A stretch of DNA of 64,000 bases from DYFC01 sp041658585 (GCA_041658585.1 JBAZZX010000009.1:1-64000), one strand, 5' to 3'; counted from the first letter of the stretch, positions 7,768 to 16,854 are shown. Notes: a model not told the origin generated them from the sequence alone. Program-made: numbers and translations.

Positions 7768-9789
7768 ATGGATAATCAGGTGAAGGTTACGATAGACGGT
7801 AAGGAGGTTGCAGTCCCTGCCGGTATTACCCTTATTGATGCCGCAGCGCATGCCGGAATTCACATACCGAACCTTTGTTATATAAAAGGGATGAAGGGTG
7901 TGGGCGCATGTAGATTATGCCTTGTAGAAGTTGAAGGACTGAAGGACCCGGTTATTGCCTGCAATACAAAAGTCAGGGAAGGTATGATTATAAATACCCG
8001 TACAGACAGGGTTCAGGAAGTAAGAAAGTTTGTCATCGATCTTATTCTGTCCATGCACCCGCTTGACTGTATGACCTGTACTAAGTCAGGCGTATGCAAC
8101 CTTCAGCGGTATGCATATGAATTCGAGCTTAAAGAATCATCATTCGAAAGAAAAAAATTCGGCTATCCGGTTGACGCCGCAAATCCGTTTATAAAAAGGG
8201 AGCCGGATTACTGCATCCTCTGCGGCAGATGTGTAAGGGTCTGTAAAGAGCAGGGAACCGACGTCCTCGATTTTATGGGGAGGGGCATTGAATTAAAGGT
8301 AGTTACTGCAAAAGATAAGCCATTACAGGAATCAGGATGCACTTTTTGTGGAAGTTGTGTTGACGCCTGCCCGGTGAACGCACTGCTTGAATCGGACAGA
8401 TGGCGTAAGGGCAGGGAATGGGAATATGAAAAAACAAATTCCGTGTGTATGCTGTGCGGCAGTGGATGCGATATTGCTGTAAGCACAAAAGACGGCGCAG
8501 TGCAGAAAATAAATGCAGGTGCGCCTGATGGATCTGCCGACAAATATATCTGTGCCTTTGGAAGGTTCGGGTTTGACTCAGCGGGAGCAGACTCGCGCCT
8601 GACTATGCCAATGAAAAGAATAAACGGACAACTGAAAGATACCACATGGGAAGACGCCCTTTCGATTGTTGCCGGCAAACTGAAGGAGGCGGGCAACAAT
8701 GCAGGTTTCATCAGCACGGCAGGCATTTTGAACGAAGATGCTATTAACCTTCAAGACCTTGCAAGGGATGTTGTAAAAACAAAGAACCTTGATACTACGC
8801 TGAGCCTCTATGGAGAGCCTGATTCGTTCAGAAATTCACAGTCGGCAGACATCAATAAGGCCGACCTTATCATGCTTATAGGCCTTGACCCATCCCAGTG
8901 GGACAGGGTACTGCCTGCGCTTGATGCGGCAGTAAGACGGAGGGTAAACAGGGGTGCAAAGCTTATAGTCATCAACGAAAAAGAGATAAAGATCGGTGAG
9001 GCCGCATCGATCAACCTTACAGGTGATGCACTATCCGCCCTTAAACGTATTGCAAAGGCCTTAATCGGAAAAGGACTGAAAGCCGATGAAAAGCTGAATG
9101 ATTACGTAAAAAATGAAGAGGTTGATGAAGATACCGAAAAGGCTGCAACCCTGATTGCCGGAGCGAAGGAACCTCTGATATTCTCCGCGCCTTCCCTGTT
9201 CAGGGCTGCGGCAAATATCGCTCTCCTCAAAGGGAAGATCATATCGGTTGGCCTTGAAAGCAATGCAAGGGGTGTTGCCCTGATCGGACTGACAACGGAA
9301 GAGAAAACTTACAGCCGGATGATTTCCGGCGGAATAAAGGTCCTTTATGCCATAGGTGAAATCCCGCTGAATCAAAGACCGGATACCGATTTCCTGATTG
9401 TACAGAATTCTCATCTGACGGAACTTGCAAAACAGGCTGATGTAGTATTGCCTTCAACAACGTATCTTGAAGCTGCCGGGACGATTATAGATTATATGGG
9501 GAAGATGAAATACCTCCCGCAGGTGACGGAACCCCGAGGAGAATCAAAAAGTCACAGCCGTATATTTATTGAACTCGCCGGAGCAATGGGATCAACGCTC
9601 AAACGACCGAAGGAGTCGGATGTAAAGAAGGCGTCAACCGTGAAAGCAAAACTTTCGGTTAGTCCATTTGAAAAGAAAGAAGGACTTAATCTATCGCCTA
9701 AGGAGTTTATCGAATCCATCAACCACTCCGTTATCAGCGGCTCAAGGCTCCTGTGGCTAAAAGAGAGCATTAAAGAAGTTACGGCTTAG
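7768..9789 (+). CDS. NuoG-like molybdopterin-fold electron-transfer subunit, catalytic residue absent
   Basis: A 673-residue protein with an N-terminal [2Fe-2S] domain (GVGACRLCLVEVEG), the His-Cys [4Fe-4S] site (HPLDCMTCTKSGVCNLQ), two ferredoxin motifs (CILCGRCVRVC, CTFCGSCVDAC) and the [4Fe-4S] of a molybdopterin oxidoreductase (CMLCGSGCD). The molybdopterin-fold part follows but is shorter than in NuoG (about 900 residues). The region where formate dehydrogenases carry catalytic Cys or Sec reads SLYGEPDS, with neither. I therefore call it an electron-transfer subunit, not a formate dehydrogenase. Start ATG 7768 follows AAGGAGG. It closes the operon begun by acsB/cooS. Confidence 0.92.
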   Translation: MDNQVKVTIDGKEVAVPAGITLIDAAAHAGIHIPNLCYIKGMKGVGACRLCLVEVEGLKDPVIACNTKVREGMIINTRTDRVQEVRKFVIDLILSMHPLDCMTCTKSGVCNLQRYAYEFELKESSFERKKFGYPVDAANPFIKREPDYCILCGRCVRVCKEQGTDVLDFMGRGIELKVVTAKDKPLQESGCTFCGSCVDACPVNALLESDRWRKGREWEYEKTNSVCMLCGSGCDIAVSTKDGAVQKINAGAPDGSADKYICAFGRFGFDSAGADSRLTMPMKRINGQLKDTTWEDALSIVAGKLKEAGNNAGFISTAGILNEDAINLQDLARDVVKTKNLDTTLSLYGEPDSFRNSQSADINKADLIMLIGLDPSQWDRVLPALDAAVRRRVNRGAKLIVINEKEIKIGEAASINLTGDALSALKRIAKALIGKGLKADEKLNDYVKNEEVDEDTEKAATLIAGAKEPLIFSAPSLFRAAANIALLKGKIISVGLESNARGVALIGLTTEEKTYSRMISGGIKVLYAIGEIPLNQRPDTDFLIVQNSHLTELAKQADVVLPSTTYLEAAGTIIDYMGKMKYLPQVTEPRGESKSHSRIFIELAGAMGSTLKRPKESDVKKASTVKAKLSVSPFEKKEGLNLSPKEFIESINHSVISGSRLLWLKESIKEVTA

Positions 9790-9826
9790 GAGATTTCAGG
9801 GTGTCGGAGAGACGGAATGACAGGGT

Positions 9827-9970
9827 ATGGAGGCTGCCAGGTATCTTGAGGTTGCAGAAATCACAATCAGACGATGGGTAAGAGAAGGGCCGCTGAAGTC
9901 GCGGAGAATAGGCAAGAGTATAGTGTTTGATCCCGACGATTTAAGGGGCTTCAAGCGGTCAAGGAGGTGA
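9827..9970 (+). CDS. Short excisionase/MerR-like helix-turn-helix peptide, probably 5'-truncated
   Basis: A 47-residue frame that matches the HTH_17 (excisionase-like) pattern: EAARYLEVAEITIRRWVREG, then RIGKSIVF and DDL. Family members usually start a few residues earlier with an LT-x-EEAA motif. Here an in-frame TGA (9818-9820) blocks extension and no good ribosome binding site is seen, so this may be a decayed remnant. Such proteins are excisionases or antitoxin-like regulators near mobile elements. It stands alone after the NuoG-like gene. Confidence 0.5.
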   Translation: MEAARYLEVAEITIRRWVREGPLKSRRIGKSIVFDPDDLRGFKRSRR

Positions 9971-10460
9971 AGACTTTATAAAATGTTGCATTGGGTGCCT
10001 TTTCTTGAGTGTAAACACTACATAGAAAGAAACGCCTTTCAAAATTTCCGGTCTCCGTTTTGTACTTCCTGTTATCAACGCCTCTTGGATTCTGGATAGA
10101 GAGTAATAGTTCACATAGCAGGAAGTACTGTGCATTGCTAAAACCTTTAAGCAGCGTGTATTTCCCCTTCAAACATGCATGACGGGTTGCTTTCTTGAGT
10201 AGTTAAGACTACCTTTGGAAATGTTCAGGGTAAATGTTTTGCTGTGACAAGCATAGTCAGGTTTTTCTCAATAACAAATAATACCTCTTGAGATTATCAG
10301 GCAGGCATATTTCCTGAACAGGAACTTTCACCTCAGCTATTCAGATTGCCGCTGTTCAGAGTAATTGCAATCGGTAAGGAGAACCTGCCGGTACTTGAAT
10401 TTTCTTCTGAAATTGCTAATATCTAATATGAAAACAGGATTGTAGGGGGTCTAAGGTTCT
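9971..10460. other. 490-base stretch without a recognisable gene
   Basis: No convincing coding sequence is visible on either strand. A short frame near 10350-10425 ends in a hydrophobic peptide that I do not recognise, and may be a gene remnant. The composition is patchy, in keeping with decay around the HTH remnant. AGGGGG at about 10444-10449 leads into cfa. Confidence 0.6.
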
Positions 10461-11582
10461 GTGGGTATCAGCAAACGCAGAGAGATTATCAATGAGATTC
10501 TGCATTACGTGGGAATCGCTATGGATGGATCCAATCCATGCGACCTGCGTATCAAAGACGAGAGGTTTTTCAAAAGGGTTTTTAGAAACGGAAGCCTTGG
10601 TCTTGGTGAATCCTTTATGGATGGGTGGTGGGAGTGTGACCACCTCGATGAATTCTTTTGCAGACTCATGCCGTTGCAGCCCGAAAAGGCTGTTAAAAAA
10701 AACTTGAAGCTCCAGGGCGAGATACTTAAGGCTGTTTTTTTCAACCAGGGAAGCAAGTCGAAAGCATTTACAGTCGGGAAGAGGCATTACGATCTCGGCA
10801 ATGAGCTCTTCAGAAGGATGCTTGACAAGCGTATGGTTTACAGTTGCGGCTACTGGAAACACGCAGGAACTCTTGACGAGGCCCAGGAAGCTAAATTGGA
10901 CCTGAGTTGCAGGAAACTGGGACTTCAACCCGGTGAACGGGTGCTCGACATCGGCTGCGGCTGGGGTGGCTTTGCCGCATATGCTGCAGAGCGGTATGGC
11001 GTGAATGTAGTGGGAATAACTGTGTCGGTAGAGCAGGCAGCGCTTGCACGGGAATTCTGTACAGGACTTCCTGTTGAGATCAGGATGCAGGATTATCGTG
11101 AAGTGAACGAACCATTCGACCACATCGTCTCCATAGGCATGTTCGAACACGTCTGTTATAAAAACTATAGAAAGTATATGGAGGTTGTGCACAAATGCCT
11201 GAGGGACAAGGGGCTGTTCCTTCTGCAGACCATCGGAAATAATTACTCAACGATAACCATCGATCCGTGGATTGGCAAATATATCTTCCCGAACTCAATG
11301 ATACCATCCATGAAGCAGATAAGTGAATCGGCGGAAAAGCTTTTTATTATCGAAGACTGGCACAATTTTGGTCCAGATTATGATCCTACGCTGATGTCAT
11401 GGTTCGATAACTTTGATAGGAATTGGCATGAGCTGAAAGGACTATACGATGACTACTTCTACCGCATGTGGAAATACTATCTCTTGAGTAGTGCCGGCAC
11501 CTTCAGGGCACGTGACATGCAGGTGTGGCAGATCGTATTCTCTAAGAACGGAATCCCAGGAGGCTATACTCCGGTTCGATGA
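10461..11582 (+). CDS. cfa: Cyclopropane-fatty-acyl-phospholipid synthase
   Basis: Transfers a methylene group from S-adenosylmethionine to unsaturated acyl chains of membrane phospholipids, at the cytoplasmic face of the inner membrane. The 373-residue length suits the family (E. coli Cfa is about 380). The SAM-binding loop VLDIGCGWGGFAAYAAERYG and the motifs HYDLGNELFRRMLD, SIGMFEHV and the C-terminal YYLLSSAGTFRARDMQVWQ are typical. The start is a GTG at 10461 behind AGGGGG, spaced rather widely. It appears monocistronic. Confidence 0.94.
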   Translation: MGISKRREIINEILHYVGIAMDGSNPCDLRIKDERFFKRVFRNGSLGLGESFMDGWWECDHLDEFFCRLMPLQPEKAVKKNLKLQGEILKAVFFNQGSKSKAFTVGKRHYDLGNELFRRMLDKRMVYSCGYWKHAGTLDEAQEAKLDLSCRKLGLQPGERVLDIGCGWGGFAAYAAERYGVNVVGITVSVEQAALAREFCTGLPVEIRMQDYREVNEPFDHIVSIGMFEHVCYKNYRKYMEVVHKCLRDKGLFLLQTIGNNYSTITIDPWIGKYIFPNSMIPSMKQISESAEKLFIIEDWHNFGPDYDPTLMSWFDNFDRNWHELKGLYDDYFYRMWKYYLLSSAGTFRARDMQVWQIVFSKNGIPGGYTPVR

Positions 11583-11706
11583 GAGATTAATTGTATCTTC
11601 CTGTAAGTGTGATTCTTAAATGCCCTTCCACAATACTATCTTACAAACGGAAATTAATAAGACAATTTAACTTTTTCTTGACTTCCAAATTTTTCAGGAG
11701 TTAAAT

Positions 11707-11775
11707 ATGAGTAAAAGTTCTCTATTTACAAGGAATAATATTTCGAAGATGAAAAGAGAAAGTGTGGTGAGATAA
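11707..11775 (+). CDS. 22-residue peptide ORF coupled to a radical SAM gene
   Basis: An ATG at 11707 follows AGGAG at 11696-11700 with ideal spacing and opens a 22-codon frame (MSKSSLFTRNN..., basic, rich in Ser, Lys and Arg, no Cys). It stops at 11775, two bases before the GTG of the radical SAM gene. That spacing is what translational coupling looks like. It could be a RiPP precursor for the neighbouring enzyme, or only a leader peptide. I do not recognise the peptide. Confidence 0.35.
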   Translation: MSKSSLFTRNNISKMKRESVVR

Positions 11776-11777
11776 CA

Positions 11778-12866
11778 GTGATAAGGATCGAAATAGGTAG
11801 AGCAGGGTCGATGATAAAGGAATATAAAGACGACGATATAAAAGATATAATGTCTTTATATTTTAACCATCCTATATGGCAAATGAAAAGGGATGATCCA
11901 GTTCCTGACATGCCCTTAGATATCCAAATTGAACTTATAAATCGTTGTAATTTAAAGTGTGAATACTGTTCAAGTAATTATCAAAAAAGAAAAAAATCGT
12001 TACTTGAATGGGATGTTTTAAAGCAAATCATTGATGAAGCTGCAAAGGCGGGTATATGTTATTTTACAATTTGCGGTATTGGTGAAGCTGCACTCCATCC
12101 AGATTTGTTTAGTTTTTGTAGATATATTCGTGAAAAGAAAGTCCAACCAAAAGGATTAAGGGTATTAACCATGATGCCTTCGATTCTTATTTCCAATGGC
12201 ATGTGGACTTCTTCACAAGTAGAAGAATGTATAGAAAACCCTCCAGATGTTCTATCTCTCTCTCTCGCAGGTTTAACTGATGAAGAAATCAAACAACGAA
12301 GGAGTCCTATTAATCTTGATCTTCTTTGGAAAAATATTTCCAGTATTTATAAGGGAAGAAAACATGAACGTACTGTTGATGGTGGCATAGTTCCAGTAAT
12401 CCATTTGTCAACACATATATACCCTTCTGAAATAGAAAGCCGCAAAGAAGATATAATTGCATTTAAGAATAAATGGTTTGAAATATCTGATGCAATAGTA
12501 ATCAAGCCTACTATGTTAGGCAAAAGAACTATACCAATTCTTAATCTATTATATGAAAAATACTTTAGAGTGAAAGAAAATTCACCATTATCCTATGCAA
12601 ATATTTCTGAAACTCATTTCGAACGGACTGCACCTTGTTTCGAAACTTCTCGTCGCCTATCTATTAACTCTGACGGAAATGTTTGGTGTGGGCATCATCT
12701 TTCTGAAGATTTTGGAGATTTTTTGGGAAATGTTAGAAAACAAACCATACATGAAATTTGGCATAGTGAGGTCATGAAAGAATACAGACAAAAAGTCCGT
12801 TCTGGCATATTTAATCGAACATTATGTAAAACTTGCGGTGGAGAAATAAGGGAAGTTCAAAGATAA
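11778..12866 (+). CDS. Radical SAM protein with C-terminal SPASM-like domain
   Basis: A 362-residue radical SAM enzyme: CNLKCEYC (residues about 55-62) holds the catalytic [4Fe-4S], and CGIGEAALHPD is the glycine-rich SAM-binding stretch. The C-terminal part (ending CGHHLSEDFGDFLGN ... CKTCGG) looks like a SPASM domain carrying auxiliary Fe-S clusters, as in peptide-modifying and dehydrogenating members. The substrate is unknown. The gene is visibly AT-rich beside its neighbours and prefers A/T-ending codons, a sign of transfer. GTG 11778 has GGTGA seven bases upstream; an in-frame ATG at 11811 is the alternative. The preceding peptide ORF is its only close neighbour. Confidence 0.85.
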   Translation: MIRIEIGRAGSMIKEYKDDDIKDIMSLYFNHPIWQMKRDDPVPDMPLDIQIELINRCNLKCEYCSSNYQKRKKSLLEWDVLKQIIDEAAKAGICYFTICGIGEAALHPDLFSFCRYIREKKVQPKGLRVLTMMPSILISNGMWTSSQVEECIENPPDVLSLSLAGLTDEEIKQRRSPINLDLLWKNISSIYKGRKHERTVDGGIVPVIHLSTHIYPSEIESRKEDIIAFKNKWFEISDAIVIKPTMLGKRTIPILNLLYEKYFRVKENSPLSYANISETHFERTAPCFETSRRLSINSDGNVWCGHHLSEDFGDFLGNVRKQTIHEIWHSEVMKEYRQKVRSGIFNRTLCKTCGGEIREVQR

Positions 12867-13520
12867 AACAAATAAAGAGATATATTTCTTATATTGCATA
12901 TTACAGCCAATAATCTTCAATATTTATGAATACTCAATGTTAATACCTTGTAGGTGTTATGCGCCTCCCGATGAAATCCGCTGCTATGCACATTTGATGA
13001 ATTATGTGCAGTTGCCCGTTATGTGAAGTATTTGCCTTAAAACCCCATTAGATAAGCACTCTACAAAAATTTACTGCACATAATAATATTGCGGCTTTGA
13101 ATAAGCCCCTCGTTGACGTGCCTACATTAATGTAGAGACAGCGGATGGTTACGGCTTATAAAAGTATGATGAATGAAGCTGCGGAGGATACTATCACGCC
13201 GAGCTGCTCACTGCATATCAAGGCTTTCTGTGAAACCATCGGGTCCTTCCTAAAGCTGCTGTCTGCATTCTACGAATGAAATTCGATCACTAAAAACAAT
13301 GACATCATGTGTGGCTTAAATCGTTGAAAGCATAAGATGAAGGAATTCGTATCGAATGTGTCAGTTTGTAAGCCCCTTTTTTTAGGTCTCGCCACAGCGG
13401 GATGAGGCGAACAATAGAGTAATATAAAATAGCCGAAATTACTTTCAAAAACAGATATGTTTGGCTTATTGGTGTATAATATTTCAAAAGAAATATTTGG
13501 TTTTACTGAGAGGATCTATA
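12867..13520. other. 650-base stretch with gene remnants only
   Basis: No complete gene is recognisable. One frame, 13145-13279 on the plus strand (44 codons, ending KAFCETIGSFLKLLSAFYE), reads like the C-terminal end of a larger protein, possibly a transposase, but I cannot assign it. A TATAAT-like box at about 13477 may drive the remnant that follows. The stretch joins an AT-rich radical SAM gene to the scpA region and looks like a scar of insertions and deletions. Confidence 0.5.
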
Positions 13521-13674
13521 ATGCTTTTGCATGAAAAGGATGCATTAAGGAGTATAACGAAACAGCTCAGAAAAATATTTTCCGATTATAAAGGACGTCA
13601 AATCATTCGAGATGGAAAAAAAGTTCAGGACCCCGTTTTATGAAAATATCACAAAAGAAGGTGTTCTTTTATGA
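13521..13674 (+). pseudogene. Remnant of an MNT-type nucleotidyltransferase
   Basis: A frame from ATG 13521 (preceded by GAGAGGAT) begins MLLHEKDALRSITKQLRKIF, like the N-terminal helix of small MNT nucleotidyltransferases. In the next frame the DNA reads EKKFRTPFYENITKEGVLL and stops at 13672-13674, like the C-terminus of the same family. The middle, with the GS..D-x-D catalytic site, is missing. I read it as one gene with a central deletion and frame change. Its stop overlaps the scpA start (ATGA), so it may still serve as a translated leader. The assignment is moderate at best. Confidence 0.4.
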
Positions 13675-14468
13675 CTCTGGAATCAAAGGATAAAAATGCC
13701 GTCAGCGACGTAAGAATTGAAGACGGAATCAACATTAAAATACCTGTTTTTGAAGGCCCCTTTGACCTCCTGCTGCATCTTATAAGGGAAAATAAGCTTG
13801 ATATATATGATATCCCTATTGCCTTGATAACGGGCCGGTATCTGGAATACCTCGGGATAATGAAAGAGCTTAATCTTGAGATCGCAGGGGAGTTTCTTGT
13901 TATGGCTGCAACCCTGATACATATCAAATCAAGGATGCTGCTGCCGCCTGATGAACAGGCGCCGCCGGAGGAACAGGAAGACCCGAGGATCGAGCTTATC
14001 CAAAGACTGGTCGAATATCAGAGATACAAGGATGCCGCCGGAAACCTGAAAATCAGGGAAGAGGAATGGATAAAAGTCTTTCACAGAGAGCCAATCTCAT
14101 CGGATGAAGAAGAGGAGGGCGAGCTTTACCTCTTTGATTTAGGACTATTTGATCTCCTTGACGCCTTCAAAAAGATATTAGATAAAGCGCCGCCGGAAGT
14201 CGGGTCTATTACAAAGGAGACCCTTACCGTAAAGGACAGAATGTCGGTTATTATGGAGATTATCGAGGGACAGGCGGTTGTAAGGTTCGAAGACCTGTTT
14301 AAAGAAAACGTAACAAGAATCCAATTGATAATCACCTTTGTAGCGCTCCTTGAACTCATAAGGCTCGGCCTTACGAGGGTCTATCAGGAAAGCCAGTTCG
14401 GAAGCATTTTTGTAATAAACCCGGAGAAACAGCCTACAGCAGAAGCCGCCATAGAAAATCCGGTATAG
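13671..14468 (+). CDS. scpA: Segregation and condensation protein A
   Basis: The kleisin subunit of the SMC-ScpAB complex, bridging SMC heads during chromosome compaction and segregation. The 265-residue protein has the N-terminal signature FEGPFDLLLHLIRENKLDIYDIPI and HIKSRMLLPP, and a C-terminal winged-helix part. Start ATG 13671 with AAGGTG upstream. The scpB gene, often next door, is not present in the window; a large inverted repeat follows immediately instead. Confidence 0.95.
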   Translation: MTLESKDKNAVSDVRIEDGINIKIPVFEGPFDLLLHLIRENKLDIYDIPIALITGRYLEYLGIMKELNLEIAGEFLVMAATLIHIKSRMLLPPDEQAPPEEQEDPRIELIQRLVEYQRYKDAAGNLKIREEEWIKVFHREPISSDEEEEGELYLFDLGLFDLLDAFKKILDKAPPEVGSITKETLTVKDRMSVIMEIIEGQAVVRFEDLFKENVTRIQLIITFVALLELIRLGLTRVYQESQFGSIFVINPEKQPTAEAAIENPV

Positions 14469-14652
14469 CCCGGATTATTCACAATTTTTTCTGATCGAAC
14501 TGAGGATAGAGTATTTTCGCTCATTCTCAGTCGTTCCTCCCTGCGAGGCTTTTGCCTCTTTATTTTTATATAACGTATTTGACTATCGGCAAAAAAAACC
14601 GCTCAAATACTCTATCCTCAGTTGCTTTTACCGATTTTATGAATAATCCGGG
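14469..14652. repeat. Nested inverted-repeat element after scpA (element C)
   Basis: Outer ends CCCGGATTATTCA (14469-14481) and its exact complement at 14640-14652 enclose a second perfect 19-base inverted repeat (AACTGAGGATAGAGTATTT at 14498-14516; complement 14605-14623). The element starts one base after the scpA stop. Two nested perfect stems suit a MITE-like or REP-like element that can also stop transcription. No coding content is seen. The remaining gap to 14773 is AT-rich and shows nothing else clear. Confidence 0.8.
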
Positions 14653-14773
14653 CAAAGCAATTTCAATTTTAATCATGAACAAATGACGTTGACAGAAATG
14701 TTGTATTATTGATAAATTAAGCTTAAGCTAAATAATTAGCTGTGGCACTATTTATGCTTAATACTATGAGGAT

Positions 14774-15775
14774 ATGCAACGTAAACAATTGCTCATAATA
14801 TGTTCGCTTTGTCTTTTCTTGATAGCCATCTTTTCGGATCCAAGTATGGCAACAGTCGGCGGAGACTGTTATGCATGCCATAATATCTTTCCCGGAATGA
14901 TGGAAAAGACCCATACGGGGAAGGCCTTCCAGTATGTCCTGAAAAATGAGTTTTGTGTGAACTGTCATTCAAATGCAAACAGTGATACCATTAAAAATCT
15001 CGGCGGCAACAGAGTTCCCGTAGTGCATAGCACGGTTGCGCCTATACGCCCTTTGGCCGGAGGTAATTTTCATTATGTGGCAAAGGATTTCGGCGACAGG
15101 AAAGGCCATAATGTAGACGGAATAACCTCGGTAGACATGAAATTCAACGGCTTCCCTCCCGGCTATACAAGGACGTCCGATCCTTCCATTGTCGGATACA
15201 ACCCCGGAAAACCTTTGATGTGCGCGGGATCGAACGGTTGCCATGGCGACAGGAACATTGAAGACCCTTTTGCAGCGATTATGGGAACACACCATGCATT
15301 GGATAAACCGATAGACGGGAGCACGATGGCCAAAAGCTACAGGTTTTTAAAAAATACCGGAAAAATGAAAGGTGTTTTAGGGACTGAAGATAAAGACTGG
15401 AACCAGAGCAGCTCTTCAAAAAACCATAATGAGTATTACCCTTCGATAGATGTCCTCTGTGAAAACTGCCACGGAGATTTTCACGGCAAGGATAACAAGG
15501 ATACAGGCCACTGGTTCAAGCATCCCACAGGCGTTCCCATTCCCTCAAAGGGTGAATATTTAAAGTACGGTACATACAACACAGATGCCCCGGTTGCACG
15601 GAAAACGCCGGAAAAAACACCGGGACCGGAAGTGGATCATGGCAGTGATATAGTGATATGCCTTTCCTGTCATGTAGCGCACGCAAGTCCTTATGAGTCG
15701 ATGCTTAGATGGGATTATGACAGGCTTATGACTGAAGGGAAGGGCGGATGTCTGATATGCCATTCCGGAAAATAA
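14774..15775 (+). CDS. OmcS-like multiheme cytochrome c (five CXXCH plus one CX5CH)
   Basis: A secreted 333-residue c-type cytochrome with an N-terminal signal peptide (ending near SMA-TVGG). Heme motifs in order: CYACH, CVNCH, CAGSNGCH (five residues between the cysteines), CENCH, CLSCH, CLICH. The arrangement with KGHNV-like, HPTG and CLSCHVAHASPYESMLRWD blocks matches the three OmcS-like paralogues nearby. Unlike them it lacks CHTMHNS at the first heme (it has CHNIFPGM), so it may not polymerise and could be a cap or a periplasmic partner (inference). Start ATG 14774 follows GAGGAT. It overlaps the next gene by 28 bases. Confidence 0.9.
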   Translation: MQRKQLLIICSLCLFLIAIFSDPSMATVGGDCYACHNIFPGMMEKTHTGKAFQYVLKNEFCVNCHSNANSDTIKNLGGNRVPVVHSTVAPIRPLAGGNFHYVAKDFGDRKGHNVDGITSVDMKFNGFPPGYTRTSDPSIVGYNPGKPLMCAGSNGCHGDRNIEDPFAAIMGTHHALDKPIDGSTMAKSYRFLKNTGKMKGVLGTEDKDWNQSSSSKNHNEYYPSIDVLCENCHGDFHGKDNKDTGHWFKHPTGVPIPSKGEYLKYGTYNTDAPVARKTPEKTPGPEVDHGSDIVICLSCHVAHASPYESMLRWDYDRLMTEGKGGCLICHSGK

Positions 15776-16854
15776 GGATAACACTTTTTATATTTTTTTT
15801 GTTTCTTGTCGGCCTTGATTGTATTCCCGAAAATGTTGAGGCAAAAGTAAAGGGAAGGTGCAAGGACTGCCATACAATGCATAACAGCAAAGAAGGCAGG
15901 GAAGTGACCTATGCAGGCAAAATGGGACCCTTTGCTTCTTTGACGATAGGCGGTTGTCTGGGATGTCACGGACAGAACCCAACCGGCGCCCAAAACATCA
16001 TAATACAAGGCGCTATGAGAATCCCACAGGTGATACATTATATGCAAGACGGAGACCTTGCAGGAGGGAATTATATTTATGTCGCCGACGGATATAACCC
16101 CGTTTATTTAAAAGGGCATAATGTCTCAGGTATTTCGCTTCAGGAGAATCCTCCAATGAATGCTCCTCCCGGTTTCATAGCAGGAGTAATCATTCCGGGG
16201 GGAACAGTGCCTGCCTACTGGACTACACAGAAGCAGCTTACCTGTGCAGGCACATGGGGGTGTCACGGCAACAGGGCGTTGGAGGACCCCTGGGAAGCTA
16301 TCCATAACGCGCATCATGAGGATGACAGCGAAATTGACGGTTCTACCGTAGGCAAGAGCTATCGTTTTCTCTACGGTATAGTCGGGAAAGAGCATAAGAA
16401 CTGGGAGTATCTTGCCGTTGATGATAATCATAACGGATATAAAGGAGACCGGACTCATGATTCCATGAATACGATCAGTTATTTATGCGGTGAATGCCAT
16501 GCTAAATTCCACCCGAACCCCAATCTTGGCGGCAGCAGCGAAGTCGGCCATGCCTATAATTCAGTTTGGCGCAGGCATCCTTCAGATATTTCCTTCGATG
16601 GAGTGCATACGGGTTATTTAGGCTCTGAATACCAGGGGTATGTAAAATATAGCCTTGAGTCGCCTGTGGCCTATCAAAATCCTTCCGGGACCGAAACTAC
16701 AGTTGATATGGACAGCATCATCATGTGCCTTTCATGTCACAGGGCCCACGCGAGTCCCTATTCCGATATCCTGAGATGGGACTATTCCAAGGTAACCTCA
16801 CAGAATAAGTCCGGAACAGGCTGCCTCGTCTGTCATACCAAAAAAGGCCAATAA
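15748..16854 (+). CDS. OmcS-like hexaheme cytochrome c, candidate filament subunit
   Basis: A 368-residue secreted cytochrome. Motifs: CKDCHTMHNS, CLGCH, CAGTWGCH (CX5CH), CGECH, CLSCHRAHAS, CLVCH. The order and spacing follow Geobacter OmcS, whose subunits stack into extracellular nanowires. The second His in CHTMH is the residue that in OmcS ligates a heme of the neighbouring subunit. A hydrophobic signal peptide (about residues 8-30) precedes the first heme. The ATG at 15748 lies in the end of the previous gene; ATG 15757 is an equally possible start. A hexanucleotide run (TCTCAT, four copies near 16890) follows the gene. Confidence 0.9.
   Translation: MSDMPFRKIRITLFIFFLFLVGLDCIPENVEAKVKGRCKDCHTMHNSKEGREVTYAGKMGPFASLTIGGCLGCHGQNPTGAQNIIIQGAMRIPQVIHYMQDGDLAGGNYIYVADGYNPVYLKGHNVSGISLQENPPMNAPPGFIAGVIIPGGTVPAYWTTQKQLTCAGTWGCHGNRALEDPWEAIHNAHHEDDSEIDGSTVGKSYRFLYGIVGKEHKNWEYLAVDDNHNGYKGDRTHDSMNTISYLCGECHAKFHPNPNLGGSSEVGHAYNSVWRRHPSDISFDGVHTGYLGSEYQGYVKYSLESPVAYQNPSGTETTVDMDSIIMCLSCHRAHASPYSDILRWDYSKVTSQNKSGTGCLVCHTKKGQ

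Noticed and set aside
7768..9789. A catalytic formate dehydrogenase alpha subunit
   Set aside because: The place of the catalytic Cys/Sec reads SLYG and the molybdopterin part is shortened, so it is better described as a NuoG-like electron-transfer subunit.
9827..9970. An active prophage or integrative element around the excisionase-like peptide
   Set aside because: No integrase, attachment-site duplication or phage gene is near; the peptide looks like a lone remnant.
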